Assembly: GCF_900114775.1 (NCBI RefSeq)
Contig: NZ_FOUE01000001.1
Coordinates: 186,001 to 250,000, forward strand
Length of the DNA stretch: 64,000 nucleotides
Direction of reading: 5' to 3'
Source: Marinobacter zhejiangensis
GTDB lineage: Bacteria; Pseudomonadota; Gammaproteobacteria; Pseudomonadales; Oleiphilaceae
Positions 9,101 to 17,342 of the stretch are shown here, one piece after another. How positions within the stretch are numbered: the stretch's first letter is position 1; every line of letters starts with the position of its first letter. The notes under the pieces are model-generated. The model was given only the letters and a program-made list of their open reading frames with translations, did not search any database and was not told where the DNA came from. The position numbers and the translations under genes are program-made.

Positions 9101-9243
9101 TCACCATCACCACCGGGCTCGGCATCGGCACCCTGTTTACGCTGTTTGTCCTGCCAGCGGTTTACATCCTGATGGCCCGGGAGCACCACGACGTGACCCC
9201 CGCCCAGATTGAACAGCCGCAGACGGCGACAGGAAGTCACTAA
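6169..9243 (+). CDS. RND multidrug efflux pump, HAE1 family permease
   Basis: Inner-membrane proton/drug antiporter of 1024 residues, the usual length for AcrB/MexB-type proteins. The start MKFTDIFVQRPVLATVVSLL is typical. Proton-relay aspartates lie in TM4 (LAIGLVVDDAIIMVENVHRH) and the matching Lys in TM10 (IGVVAKNGILIVEFANQ). Two large periplasmic loops follow TM1 and TM7. It is closest in style to the MexK/MexI/VexD group, by general appearance only. Substrates cannot be inferred. The transcript ends at a strong terminator 17 bases downstream. Confidence 0.96.
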   Translation: MKFTDIFVQRPVLATVVSLLILLLGTRAAMDMEIRQYPKLENTTVTVTTVYPGASSDLVKGFITNPLQQAIAEASGIDYLTSTSSQGMSTIQAKMVLNYDANAALAEIQAKVASQRNVLPSDAQDPVITSTTGDSTALMYIAFYSSELDVPQITDYLARVVQPKLQALPGVGKAQLLGRKFALRVWLDPERLSAVDMTPQEVVDILRRNNYQAGIGNTEGLYTKISMTSDTDVADPEQFKDLVIRESGGTLIRLRDIARVELGSESYDSLALYKGQPATYVAIELSPGANPLTVANLVKDLLPDIERQLPAGLDVRLAYDASDFIDDSINEVIQTLLEALVIVLVIVFLTLGSLRAAIVPSVAVPLSLVGGAFVMLTLGFSLNLLTLLSMVLAIGLVVDDAIIMVENVHRHIEAGETRFNAALNGAREMAVPIIAMTTTLVAVYAPIGFMGGLTGALFTEFAFTLAGTVVISGIVALTLSPMMSGKVLKPHGNPGKFEVVVERTFTGLANGYKRALSSVLETIPVVIFFGLVVVASIYLMAMMSQSELAPTEDQGILFYQGLGPQTANLDYLQEHGDEVQQRMSTVEGYNEDFMIIGITSPNAVFGGFKMAPWSERDITQFDVQPVLQRELSQVTGLQTAVFPRPSLPGSDGLPFQFVITTGEDYDRLDDVANELLGRAMQSGNFMFLQKSINFDRPVTNIHVDRDRVADLGLSMQDVGQALSSMLGGGYINWFSMQERSYQVIPQVDRDFRASAEALDSYYIRADNGELVPLGSVISFKRSVEPSQRTQFNQLNSLTLQGVVMPGVTSGDAMAFMEQAAGEVLPQGFDFDYTGESRQLATEGSALMVTLFLALLVIYLVLAAQFESWRDPLIILVSVPMSIAGAMAFIFLGFTTINIYTQVGLITLIGVVAKNGILIVEFANQLQQERGLDKRQAVIEAASIRLRPIIMTSLALIVAMVPLLIASGAGAQSRFAIGITITTGLGIGTLFTLFVLPAVYILMAREHHDVTPAQIEQPQTATGSH

Positions 9244-9260
9244 TAGAAGAGACGCAAACA

Positions 9261-9289
9261 AAAAGCCCGGTTCAACGCCGGGCTTTTTT
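9261..9289. terminator. Bidirectional intrinsic terminator between RND pump and AraC gene
   Basis: AAAAGCCCGG-TTCAACG-CCGGGCTTTTTT: a 10-bp stem flanked by A and T runs, lying between convergent genes, so it can end transcription in both directions. Confidence 0.9.
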
Positions 9290-9292
9290 GAT

Positions 9293-10255
9293 TCAGGCGC
9301 TGGCGGCAGAAACCTCAGACTCATCCGCCAGCACCGCTCGTCGCAGCTGTACGGTCTCTTTGGGCAGTTCGCCAAAGTGTTCACGATAGAGGGCCGCAAA
9401 CCGCCCCGTATGGGTAAAGCCCTCGTCACTGGCAAAACGGGAGATATTGACCTGCTCGCCTTGGCAGTCCACTAACCGCTCACGCACCCGGCTCAACCGA
9501 CAGCGTTGATGGAATCGGTAGGGGGTCATCCCAATGTGGCTGTTCATCAGGTAGTAAAGGTTACGCTCACTGACACCCGCACACCTTGCCAGCTCGGCAA
9601 GATCAAAGGTCCAGTCCACCTCGGACTGCATCTTGACAATGGCCCGCCCAATGCGGCGATCCAGGACCATGGACTGGGCAAAGGTGTTCGAATGCTGCCC
9701 CTTAAGCCAGCCGACTACGCAGGACTGCAAACGCCGGGTTTCAGCGATCGCATGAGCGTGATCGTAAAAGAACAGGCTACGCTGCAGATACCCAAGCACG
9801 GTATCCCGGATTCCATTGAGCACCTCAGACGTGAGTATCTCGCGACGGGAAAACACCTTCTTTGGGAAACGCAAAACCGTACTTTGAAAGCCAGCCGACA
9901 CCACCAGGTCGATCTTCTCGCCAGGGCTTAGCACGAAGACTCCAGAGTCCATCGGGTCATCATCGAGCCGCCCGATCAGCTCGATCGCGCCCTCGTGTAC
10001 CAGCCCAATGACAAAATAGGGGCCGTTATAACCGGTAAGACGAAAACCTGCCTCGGACCCGGTACAACTGATACTGCCTTTATCGGTCACCAGCTCGGAA
10101 ATAAAGCCCCGAGCAGAGTGGCTTCGATCAATGCGGAGTTCCAAGCGGGCATCGCCATTCAGATATCGCAACGCCGCCAGCCACTCGCAAGACTTCGCGC
10201 ACTGCAACCGCAGATAAGCCTGCAGCTCGCGATACTTCATGTTGTGGTCATCCAT
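9293..10255 (-). CDS. AraC-family transcriptional regulator (FNR/Anr-type promoter)
   Basis: 320-residue regulator. The last 100 residues carry the two helix-turn-helix units of the AraC/XylS DNA-binding domain (FDLAELARCAGVSERNLYYL and ISRFASDEGFTHTGRFAALY), with the usual GMTPYRF linker. The N-terminal 200 residues are a cupin-like sensory part without a ligand that I can name; AraC-binding-like/EutR-like proteins look similar. ATG 10255 was chosen over an upstream in-frame TTG at 10261. It is convergent with the RND pump and could regulate it, but neighbouring position is the only hint. Its own promoter has a perfect FNR-type box (separate entry), suggesting induction when oxygen falls. 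Confidence 0.9.
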   Translation of the reverse strand: MDDHNMKYRELQAYLRLQCAKSCEWLAALRYLNGDARLELRIDRSHSARGFISELVTDKGSISCTGSEAGFRLTGYNGPYFVIGLVHEGAIELIGRLDDDPMDSGVFVLSPGEKIDLVVSAGFQSTVLRFPKKVFSRREILTSEVLNGIRDTVLGYLQRSLFFYDHAHAIAETRRLQSCVVGWLKGQHSNTFAQSMVLDRRIGRAIVKMQSEVDWTFDLAELARCAGVSERNLYYLMNSHIGMTPYRFHQRCRLSRVRERLVDCQGEQVNISRFASDEGFTHTGRFAALYREHFGELPKETVQLRRAVLADESEVSAASA

Positions 10256-10333
10256 AATCAAGTACTGCTTATCTACCGCCAGATGACCCCACTATTCCAG
10301 CAGCCGATCTTTTTCGTCGATGTCCGATATTGC

Positions 10334-10382
10334 AGATCGTAATAATAAGTCACTTTTTGCCTGTTCTCTTGATCTAGATCAA
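10334..10382 (-). promoter_or_regulatory. FNR/Anr-type class II promoter of the AraC gene
   Basis: TTGATCTAGATCAA at 10369-10382 matches the FNR/Anr consensus TTGAT-N4-ATCAA exactly and is part of the 16-base palindrome CTTGATCTAGATCAAG. On the minus strand a TATTAT -10 element lies at 10347-10342, giving a start near 10334, about 41 bases from the box centre (10375.5). That is the spacing of class II FNR activation. The leader would be about 79 bases. The box overlaps the stop codon of the upstream PAS-GGDEF-EAL gene. Confidence 0.7.
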
Positions 10383-12044
10383 GAATACCTGACACAGGTC
10401 CGACCACTCCATTGGCTCTGCCAGCAGGTAGCCCTGCCCCTTGGTACAACCCAGTTCGATAAGTCGCTCACGCTGTCCGGGCGTTTCGATACCTTCCGCC
10501 AGTACGTTGAGGCCAAGCGCCCTCGCCATGCCAAGAATCGCCGATACAATCTGACAGTCCGCATCTGCATCGGTTAGCGAAGCGATGAACTGGCGATCAA
10601 TTTTCAGGGTGTGGATAGGAAGGGTGTGCAAGTACGCCAGAGAAGAATACCCGGTTCCAAAATCGTCCAGAGCTATGCGGACACCGCATTGTTCCAGGTG
10701 TTCCAGGTTTTTGAGGCAAGAGGAGGTCAGCCCCATCAGCTGGGTTTCGGTGATCTCCAGTTCCGGCACCCAGCCCAGCCGCCGGGTCTGCTCGAGCAGT
10801 GGTGTCAACAGCTGCTCCAACTGGCAATCGGCGAACTGACCTGCCGATACATTGAAGGCGAGCCCCAAGCCGGGACTGGCGGAGGGTGTCAGGTCCGACA
10901 GGTCGGCCGCCACCATATGGGTAACACGCTCGGTTAGCAGCGCCATCAAACCGCGCTGCTCCGCAATGGGGATGAACTCCGCCGGCGATACCGCTCCAAA
11001 CTCAGGGTGGTGCCAACGCACCAGCACCTCGATTCCGACCGGCTGCCCGGACAACAACTCAAACTGTGGCTGATAGACAACACTGAACTCATCCGCCATG
11101 GTCTTCAGCGACGCCACCAGGGCCTCGGCAATGCGTTGGTGCTGCAGGCCAGGTTCCGACTCCTCCTCCCGGTAGCGGCGGAAGCAGCCCCCACCCGTAG
11201 ACTTCGCGCTGTACATGGCGCAATCGGAATGTTTGAGCAGACTGTCCCCGTCCCGGCCATCGTCCGGAAACACTGCCGCACCCACCGACACCGACAGAAA
11301 AAACGCTTTGTCCGCCACCACCAAAGGGCCCTGAAACGCCTCGACGATCCGGGGGCCCAGCGCCTCCAGCCCCTCCCGCCCCGCACCAAGATCAATGATG
11401 GCCGCGAACTCATCGCCCGAAAGCCGCGCCAGTACGTCAGGCTCCTGGATGACCTGACGCAGGACCAACGATGCCTGTCGGAGCAGGGCATCGCCGACGT
11501 CATGGCCATGCAGGTCGTTGACCCCCTTAAAGAAGTCCAGGTCGACATAGACCACAGCAAAGACGCCCCCACCCTGATCGCCTTGGGATACCCTGGCGTC
11601 AAGAAACTCCCGGAACAGCCGTCGGTTTGGCAAGTCCGTCAGGTCATCGAAATAGGCCATCGATTCCAGGGCGCCCCCCTGGGGGCTGAGCTCACTTACA
11701 TCCAGGAAGGCACCGGCATACAGCTTTCGACCTTCCTGGTCTATCTGGAAGATGCGCAACCACTGAGGGTACAGCTGCCCGCATTTCCGGCGGTTCCAGA
11801 TCACCCCTTCCCAACGCCCCAGAGACGCCAGCGACTGCCACATCGCCCGGTAGAAGTCCTCGCTATGAAGCCCGGAACTGAGCACCGAGGGTTTACAGCC
11901 AATAATTTCGTCCCAGTCGTACCCTGTCACCCGACAGAACTGTTGATTGACGTAGAGAATCTGGGGGGCGTCGGTGGCCAGCAGGATTGCTCGCGGGTGC
12001 TGATCAACCAACTGTTTAAAACTCCGCTCTGAGAGTGCTTCCAT
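10374..12044 (-). CDS. PAS-GGDEF-EAL cyclic-di-GMP turnover protein
   Basis: 556 residues, no membrane segment, so a soluble protein. Order: PAS (about 10-125; ILYVNQQFCRVTGYDWDEIIG), GGDEF (about 135-290) with signature LSGDEFAAI, and EAL (about 305-550). SGDEF keeps the catalytic Asp/Glu and is found in active diguanylate cyclases. The EAL domain has EVLVRW in place of EALVRW and keeps FNVSAG, ELEITET, LDDFGTGYSS, KIDRQF and EGIET, so phosphodiesterase activity is likely. The PAS signal is unknown. ATG 12044 follows a weak AGGT. The gene is divergent from the PAS chemoreceptor, which also opens with a PAS domain. Confidence 0.93.
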   Translation of the reverse strand: MEALSERSFKQLVDQHPRAILLATDAPQILYVNQQFCRVTGYDWDEIIGCKPSVLSSGLHSEDFYRAMWQSLASLGRWEGVIWNRRKCGQLYPQWLRIFQIDQEGRKLYAGAFLDVSELSPQGGALESMAYFDDLTDLPNRRLFREFLDARVSQGDQGGGVFAVVYVDLDFFKGVNDLHGHDVGDALLRQASLVLRQVIQEPDVLARLSGDEFAAIIDLGAGREGLEALGPRIVEAFQGPLVVADKAFFLSVSVGAAVFPDDGRDGDSLLKHSDCAMYSAKSTGGGCFRRYREEESEPGLQHQRIAEALVASLKTMADEFSVVYQPQFELLSGQPVGIEVLVRWHHPEFGAVSPAEFIPIAEQRGLMALLTERVTHMVAADLSDLTPSASPGLGLAFNVSAGQFADCQLEQLLTPLLEQTRRLGWVPELEITETQLMGLTSSCLKNLEHLEQCGVRIALDDFGTGYSSLAYLHTLPIHTLKIDRQFIASLTDADADCQIVSAILGMARALGLNVLAEGIETPGQRERLIELGCTKGQGYLLAEPMEWSDLCQVFLI

Positions 12045-12251
12045 GGATTACCTGCGTTCTAGTTTTCACGTGGCTTACTGCACCTTGGAACACAGTCGAG
12101 AATAAGCCATTCTCGTTTTCACCCCAGCCTCATATTGCAAACTTTGCGGTTTTCGCTGCGAGTTGCGACCAACTCGGCGCATTAATCCGAAAATCTGCAA
12201 TATCCGGCTATCTTTCAGGACCTTAAGGGCGATAGTGCATACAGCGACTCG
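12045..12251. other. Divergent promoter region of the GGDEF-EAL and chemoreceptor genes
   Basis: Contains a dyad CGAGTT-GCGACC-AACTCG at 12159-12176. No clear sigma-70 pair was assigned. AT-rich pieces near 12131-12140 and 12196-12214 may be promoter DNA. Confidence 0.35.
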
Positions 12252-13874
12252 ATGTTTCAGGAAACTATAAAAACAATGCGACACAACGAACCCGTGACCC
12301 AGAAAGAAAGCCTGTACCCCGATTCCTACCACCTCATCACCACCACTGACCTGACCAGCCGAATCACGGCTGTTAATGACGACTTCTGTGAAGTGGCCGG
12401 CTTCTGCCCGGAAGAGCTGATCGGGGAATACCACAACATCATCCGTCACCCGGACATGCCACCTCAGGCGTTCGGCAATCTGTGGGAAACCCTCCGTTCG
12501 GGAGAATCCTGGAAAGGGCTGGTCAAAAACCGCTGCAAAAATGGCGACCACTATTGGGTCGATGCGTTTGTGACACCGATCCGCCGGAACGGCGAGGTGG
12601 TGGAGTACCAGTCGGTGCGCTCCAAACCCACACCAGAGCAGGTCAAGCGAGCGGAGAAGGTCTACCAGGCCTGGCGCCGGGGCAAGGTGCCGCGGCGCTA
12701 TCTGGCATCCAGGCTGTCGACAGTCCAGAAGACCGCTGTCCTGCTGGCTGTCGCCGCCCTGGCGGTACTGACCCTTGGGCTGGGCAAATGGCCCGCAGCC
12801 GAGATTGCCATGGCAGAGCTCCTGCTCCTGGTCATCGGAGCCACCACACTGGCCCTGACCGCGCCGATAGCGCGGGCTACCCGGGCCGCCAAACAGGGCA
12901 TTCACCCCGCCATGCCATACATTTACACCGGACGACGGGACGAAGCGGCCTGGATCGAGTTTGAGCGCCAGAAAAAGGACTCGACCTTGCGAGCCGTCTC
13001 CGCCCGTATGCACGCCAACGTCGGCGACATCCACAGTCGCAAGGATCAGGCCATAGCGTGGATTACCAGCTCCGCCAGCAGCATTCGCAACCAGCAGAGT
13101 GACATTCATGACATTGCCCGGGCCTTTGATGAGCTGTCCGAATGCGTCAATCGGGTCAGTGAACTAACCGATCAAACCCAGGAGTCAACGATCGACGCCG
13201 AGTCTTCGGCACAGGCCTGCCAGGATCAAATGAACAGCATGACCCGCTCCCTCCAGGCCCTGTCCCAGGAACTGAAAACCGCCAATGAGGAGGTGCTGAG
13301 CCTGTCGTCCCGGAGCCGCGATATCGGCATGGTGCTGGATGTGATCAACGACATTGCCGAACAGACCAACCTGCTGGCCCTGAATGCCGCCATTGAGGCG
13401 GCCCGGGCGGGTGATGCCGGGCGCGGCTTTGCGGTGGTTGCCGACCAGGTTCGCAGCCTGGCCCACCGGACCCACGACTCCACCCGGGAGATCGAAACCA
13501 TCATCCGCTCGCTGCAGACCGAGTCCAGTTCCGTTGCCGAAGTCATCAACCAGGGCACACAAACCTGTGACCACACCACCAGTATCGCCGACAAAACCGT
13601 TGCCGCCCTCGATTCCACCCGCCGTGACATCGGTGTCATCGCTGCCTGCTCCCATGAGGTCGCTGCCGCCACCGAACAGCAGGCTGCGCTGACCGTTCAG
13701 GTGAAGCAACAGGCAACCCGGTTACTGGAGCTGGGCACACAGTCGGTGGAAAGCAGCCATTGCGCCCAGCAGGAGTCCGAGCACCTGGCTGGCAACGTTG
13801 ACCAGGCCCACCTGCTCAGCAACCACTTCCTCGATATGCTGCGCCGAACCCCGGTTGTCCCGTCCAGCGACTAG
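12252..13874 (+). CDS. PAS-containing methyl-accepting chemotaxis protein (Aer-like)
   Basis: 540-residue energy-taxis-type receptor. An N-terminal PAS domain ([24 protein letters not shown] and [13 protein letters not shown], about residues 18-120) resembles E. coli Aer, which senses redox state through FAD. Two hydrophobic helices lie at about 160-200 with almost no periplasmic loop, then a signalling domain with the conserved hairpin tip [20 protein letters not shown]. There is no C-terminal pentapeptide tether, so methylation enzymes would act without docking here. A second in-frame ATG at 12276 is possible; neither start has a strong ribosome site. Aerotaxis is inferred from architecture. 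Confidence 0.93.
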   Translation: MFQETIKTMRHNEPVTQKESLYPDSYHLITTTDLTSRITAVNDDFCEVAGFCPEELIGEYHNIIRHPDMPPQAFGNLWETLRSGESWKGLVKNRCKNGDHYWVDAFVTPIRRNGEVVEYQSVRSKPTPEQVKRAEKVYQAWRRGKVPRRYLASRLSTVQKTAVLLAVAALAVLTLGLGKWPAAEIAMAELLLLVIGATTLALTAPIARATRAAKQGIHPAMPYIYTGRRDEAAWIEFERQKKDSTLRAVSARMHANVGDIHSRKDQAIAWITSSASSIRNQQSDIHDIARAFDELSECVNRVSELTDQTQESTIDAESSAQACQDQMNSMTRSLQALSQELKTANEEVLSLSSRSRDIGMVLDVINDIAEQTNLLALNAAIEAARAGDAGRGFAVVADQVRSLAHRTHDSTREIETIIRSLQTESSSVAEVINQGTQTCDHTTSIADKTVAALDSTRRDIGVIAACSHEVAAATEQQAALTVQVKQQATRLLELGTQSVESSHCAQQESEHLAGNVDQAHLLSNHFLDMLRRTPVVPSSD

Positions 13875-13881
13875 CTCGATC

Positions 13882-13923
13882 ACTACACCGTGCCACTCGC
13901 ACTTCGGGTGCGCACGGTGTAGT
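13882..13923. terminator. Long hairpin after the chemoreceptor gene
   Basis: ACTACACCGTGC and GCACGGTGTAGT form a perfect 12-bp outer stem, and the loop itself folds (CGCAC-TTCGG-GTGCG). There is no T run, so it may be a Rho-assisted terminator or an RNA stabiliser rather than a classical intrinsic terminator. Confidence 0.5.
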
Positions 13924-13961
13924 CTGACCTCCTGATTCCCAACCCAAGGCAATACCTTCAC

Positions 13962-14285
13962 GTGACTCTAGGCACCCTGTTCTGGCTCTTTGTTCTGGGC
14001 TTTGTCATCTGGTATTGGTGGCGTGCCAAAGCCATCAAGGATTCCGTGCTTACCGCAGCCAAGAACTACTGCCGCACGATGGATGTGATGCTGCTGGACG
14101 ATGCGGTTTATCTCCGTGGCCTCTGGTTCAAACGAGACCAGCAGGGGCGGATTCGAGTCTGGCGACGGTTCCTGTTTGACTTTACTGCCACCGGCGAGGA
14201 GCGCTATACGGGCCGGGTGATTATGCTGGGGCAACGGATCGAACATATGGAACTTGAGCCCCACCGCTTTAACCACTTTCAGTAG
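13962..14285 (+). CDS. DUF3301 family small membrane protein
   Basis: 107 residues beginning with one membrane segment (LGTLFWLFVLGFVIWYWW), then a cytosolic basic part with YCRTMDVMLLDDAVYLRGLWF and a C-terminal MLGQRIEHMELEPHRF, features of the DUF3301 family. Start is a GTG at 13962. Function is unknown in all members I know of. It follows the chemoreceptor after the long hairpin and is probably expressed separately. Confidence 0.8.
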   Translation: MTLGTLFWLFVLGFVIWYWWRAKAIKDSVLTAAKNYCRTMDVMLLDDAVYLRGLWFKRDQQGRIRVWRRFLFDFTATGEERYTGRVIMLGQRIEHMELEPHRFNHFQ

Positions 14286-14340
14286 TCTCCTAACGGCCTG
14301 AGCCAGGTCCCACCCGGCTTCGCTACAATCCGTTACACAC

Positions 14341-14369
14341 CTGTCATGCAAATGTCATAAAACTGACGC
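14341..14369 (+). promoter_or_regulatory. Pho box (PhoB-binding repeats)
   Basis: CTGTCAT-GCAA-ATGTCAT-AAAA-CTGACGC: three 7-base units at an 11-base period; the first two match the PhoB consensus CTGTCAT almost perfectly. It lies 126-154 bases before the phosphate-binding/OmpA gene, and predicts activation when phosphate is scarce. Confidence 0.8.
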
Positions 14370-14494
14370 AATCTGGGCGCGCCCACTTTAGGGGCCGCCC
14401 GGCCAGCTCCCGGATCATACCCAGCGCTGCATCCAGAGCTGATCCTGAGTTAACCAGAGGCTCCCCCTGCTTTCACCCACTAAGGAGCGCCTTA

Positions 14495-15817
14495 ATGGCA
14501 CGCATGCTTCGTACATTGGCCCTGCTGGCCCTAGCCAGCGTTACCCTGCCAGCCTGGTCCCAGACCTACGATATCGATATCCACGGCTCCAACACGATTG
14601 GCGCCGCCCTCGGCCCAATGCTGATGACCGGTTTCCTTGAGCAGTACACTGGCGGCAATGTCACCAGCCAGAGCGGGAGTCAGGAAAACGAACAGGTACT
14701 GAGCGCCCAAAACAACGGCACCCCGATCAATATCCGCGTGGCGGCCCACGGCTCCAGCACCGGGTTCCGCGCACTCGCCGATGGCACCGCCGATATCTGG
14801 GCCTCCTCCCGCCCGGCCAAAGCCACAGAAATCGAAGCCATGGCGGGCACCGCCGACCTGACCAACCTGGACAGCGAGCACGTGATCGCTATTGACGGTC
14901 TGGCCATCCTGGTTCACAACAGCAACCCGCTGAATAGCATCAGCATTGATGACCTGGGCAAAGTGTTCTCCGGCCAGATCTCCAACTGGTCCCAGCTTGG
15001 CGGTGCCAACGAAGCGATTCGCCTGTACGCCCGTGACGACAAATCCGGTACCTGGGACACCTTCAAGTCACTGGTGCTCGGCCGCAGTTACACCCTGGCA
15101 CCAACCGCCTTCCGCTACGAGTCCAACGACCAGCTCTCCGACGATGTCTCCCGCGACCCCGCTGCCATTGGCTTCGCCGGCTTGGCCTCGGTACGTAATG
15201 CTAAGCTGCTGGCGGTTTCCGACGGCGATGCCCCGGCCCTCAAACCCAACCAGCTGACCGTGGCCAGCGAAGACTACCCCCTGGCCAGACGCCTGTTCCT
15301 GTATACCCGCGGCACTAACAACCCGGCCCTGGCCAACGAATTCCTGGAGTTCGTGCAAAGCCCCGCTGGCCAGGACATCGTGGCGGAGTCCGGGTTCATC
15401 TCCCAGAACCCCATTGCGATGGATCCGGAGTATGACGCCTCGGTCCCCGAGAGCTTCAAAACCCTGACCCAGCAGTATCGACGTCTCACCGTCAACTTCC
15501 GCTTTGCGGAGGGCCGTAGCCGGCTGGACAACAAGGCACAACGGGATCTGCAGCGCGTTGTCGACTATCTCAACCGCGAAAACCAGAATCCCAACGATGT
15601 CCTGCTGATTGGCTTTGCCGACCAACAGGTTGATGAACTCCGGGCCCAGATGATCTCCGAGCTGCGCGCCCTCGCCGTCAGCCGGGCGCTGCGCCAGGCT
15701 GGCAGTGACGTCCGCAGCTATACCGGATACGGGCATTACATGCCGGTCGGCTCGGCCGGCGGTCACACTGGCGAGCAGCGTAACGGCCGCGTGGAAGTCT
15801 GGATCCGCAACCACTAA
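14495..15817 (+). CDS. PstS-like phosphate-binding protein fused to an OmpA peptidoglycan-binding domain
   Basis: 440-residue exported protein. Signal peptide MARMLRTLALLALASVTLPAWSQ; a PBP-like (PstS-type) domain over about 24-300 with GSNTIGAALGPML, YARDDKSGTWDTFKSLVLG and EFLEFVQSPAGQ; then an OmpA-like C-terminal domain (about 325-440) with NFRFAEGRSRLDNKAQRD, VLLIGFAD and GEQRNGRVEVW. The second part would hold the protein to peptidoglycan in the periplasm. No pst permease or ATPase gene follows, so it may capture or scavenge phosphate or act in phosphate sensing. A Pho box upstream supports a phosphate role. Substrate binding is inferred from the fold. Confidence 0.88.
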   Translation: MARMLRTLALLALASVTLPAWSQTYDIDIHGSNTIGAALGPMLMTGFLEQYTGGNVTSQSGSQENEQVLSAQNNGTPINIRVAAHGSSTGFRALADGTADIWASSRPAKATEIEAMAGTADLTNLDSEHVIAIDGLAILVHNSNPLNSISIDDLGKVFSGQISNWSQLGGANEAIRLYARDDKSGTWDTFKSLVLGRSYTLAPTAFRYESNDQLSDDVSRDPAAIGFAGLASVRNAKLLAVSDGDAPALKPNQLTVASEDYPLARRLFLYTRGTNNPALANEFLEFVQSPAGQDIVAESGFISQNPIAMDPEYDASVPESFKTLTQQYRRLTVNFRFAEGRSRLDNKAQRDLQRVVDYLNRENQNPNDVLLIGFADQQVDELRAQMISELRALAVSRALRQAGSDVRSYTGYGHYMPVGSAGGHTGEQRNGRVEVWIRNH

Positions 15818-15827
15818 AAGCCCCTGA

Positions 15828-15860
15828 CGAAGGAGGATGGGTTCATCGCCCCCTCCTTCG
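15828..15860 (+). terminator. Hairpin after the phosphate-binding/OmpA gene
   Basis: CGAAGGAGG and CCTCCTTCG form a 9-bp perfect stem around a 15-base loop, 11 bases after the stop codon. No T run follows. Confidence 0.5.
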
Positions 15861-15946
15861 GCAAATGCCTATAGGCCACCCCTGCTGTCCCCGCCCAAGG
15901 TTTCCTATACTGCCGGTATATGTTCACTACCGCAGAACGGAAAACC

Positions 15947-17242
15947 ATGGACATCCAAACTGACCGCCACTACGCCATCAACCTCAACGTCCGGGGCATT
16001 CAGCCGTCGTCGACCCTGCGCATCAATGAGATCAGCAACCAGCTGCGCCAGGAAGGCAAAGACATCATCAAGCTGGGCCTGGGGCAGTCGCCGTTCCCGG
16101 TTCCCGACCGTGTGGTCAAGGCGCTGCAACAGCACGCCCATGAAAAAGACTACCTGCCGGTCAAGGGGCTGAAGGCCTTACGCGAATCCATCGCCGGCTA
16201 CATCAACCGCAGCGAGCGCATGCGGTGTACCTGGGAGGACGTGCTGATTGGCCCGGGCTCCAAAGAGCTGCTGTTCATTCTCCAGCTTGCCTATTACGGC
16301 GACCTGCTCATTCCCCGCCCAAGCTGGGTGTCCTATGCGCCCCAGGCGAGAATCATCGGTCGTTCGGTTCACTGGCTGCCAACCCATGCCGAGAACAACT
16401 GGCAGCTGACCGCGGAAGAACTGGACATTGTCTGCCGCGACGACGCCTCGCGCCCGCGCATCCTGATCCTCAACTACCCGTCCAACCCGACGGGCTGCAC
16501 CTACACCGACGATCAGTTGCTGGCCATTGCCAATGTTGCCCGCAAGTACAAGCTGATCGTGCTGTCGGACGAAATCTACGGCGAGGTTCAGTTTGATGGA
16601 AAACACAAATCCATTGCCCGTTACTACCCGGAAGGCACCATCATCAGTACCGGCCTGAGCAAATGGGCCGGTGCGGGTGGCTGGCGCCTCGGGACTTTCA
16701 TTTTCCCGGCAGAACTCCGCCCCCTGCAAGACGCCATGGCGATCATCGCCAGCGAGACCTACACCGCTACCAGTGCGCCTATCCAGTACGCCGCCATTGC
16801 CGCTTTTGATGGCGGTGACGACATGGACACCTACCTGCACCATTCCCGCCGGGTATTGCAGGTGGTCGGTGAATACCTGCACCGTCGCCTGACCGACATG
16901 GGGGCCTCCGTTCGCAAACCGGAAGGCGCGTTCTACCTGTTCCCGGACTTCTCCGACTTCCGTGACGCCCTCGCCCAGCGAGACCTCCTTACCAGCCAGG
17001 CCATGTGCCAGTCACTGCTTGAGGACACCGGCGTTGCCATCCTCCCAGCCAGCGATTTTGGCTTTGTGCCTGACCACCTCGGGGCCCGCATAGCCTTTGT
17101 CGATTTCGACGGTGCCCAGGCGCTGGCGCTGGCTCAGGAAGACTATGCCGAACGGGCGCTGGATGAAGAGTTCGTCAGGCTCGCCTGCCCCCGGCTGGTG
17201 CTGGCGATGGACAAGATGGAGAAGTGGCTGGGCAAACTGTAA
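15947..17242 (+). CDS. PLP-dependent aminotransferase class I/II
   Basis: Fold-type I aminotransferase of 431 residues. The Schiff-base lysine is K239 in STGLSKWAGAGGWRLG; YPSNPTGC binds the cofactor phosphate/Asn and LSDEIYGEV supplies the Asp-Tyr pair. It looks like the aspartate/aromatic-type subgroup, but the substrate is not evident. I chose ATG 15947 because a TATACT element at 15907-15912 would place the transcript start at about 15918, right at an alternative ATG (15920), leaving that start without a ribosome site. Downstream lies the inositol-phosphatase-family gene after 100 bases. Confidence 0.88.
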   Translation: MDIQTDRHYAINLNVRGIQPSSTLRINEISNQLRQEGKDIIKLGLGQSPFPVPDRVVKALQQHAHEKDYLPVKGLKALRESIAGYINRSERMRCTWEDVLIGPGSKELLFILQLAYYGDLLIPRPSWVSYAPQARIIGRSVHWLPTHAENNWQLTAEELDIVCRDDASRPRILILNYPSNPTGCTYTDDQLLAIANVARKYKLIVLSDEIYGEVQFDGKHKSIARYYPEGTIISTGLSKWAGAGGWRLGTFIFPAELRPLQDAMAIIASETYTATSAPIQYAAIAAFDGGDDMDTYLHHSRRVLQVVGEYLHRRLTDMGASVRKPEGAFYLFPDFSDFRDALAQRDLLTSQAMCQSLLEDTGVAILPASDFGFVPDHLGARIAFVDFDGAQALALAQEDYAERALDEEFVRLACPRLVLAMDKMEKWLGKL

Positions 17243-17342
17243 CGCAAGCCCCACGCCAGGGGCTTGCAGTCACTCACCGGACGGTGGTTCCATAGGGCAC
17301 GCCACAGATGAAACCCACACCCAAGCCCCAGAGGGAGCCACC

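Noticed and set aside
12075-13109. Minus-strand open frame of 344 codons opposite the chemoreceptor
   Set aside because: The plus strand encodes an unmistakable PAS chemoreceptor; the antisense product has no recognisable domain.
13882-13923. CRISPR or repetitive extragenic element
   Set aside because: It is a single hairpin with no copies seen elsewhere in the window and no repeat-spacer pattern.
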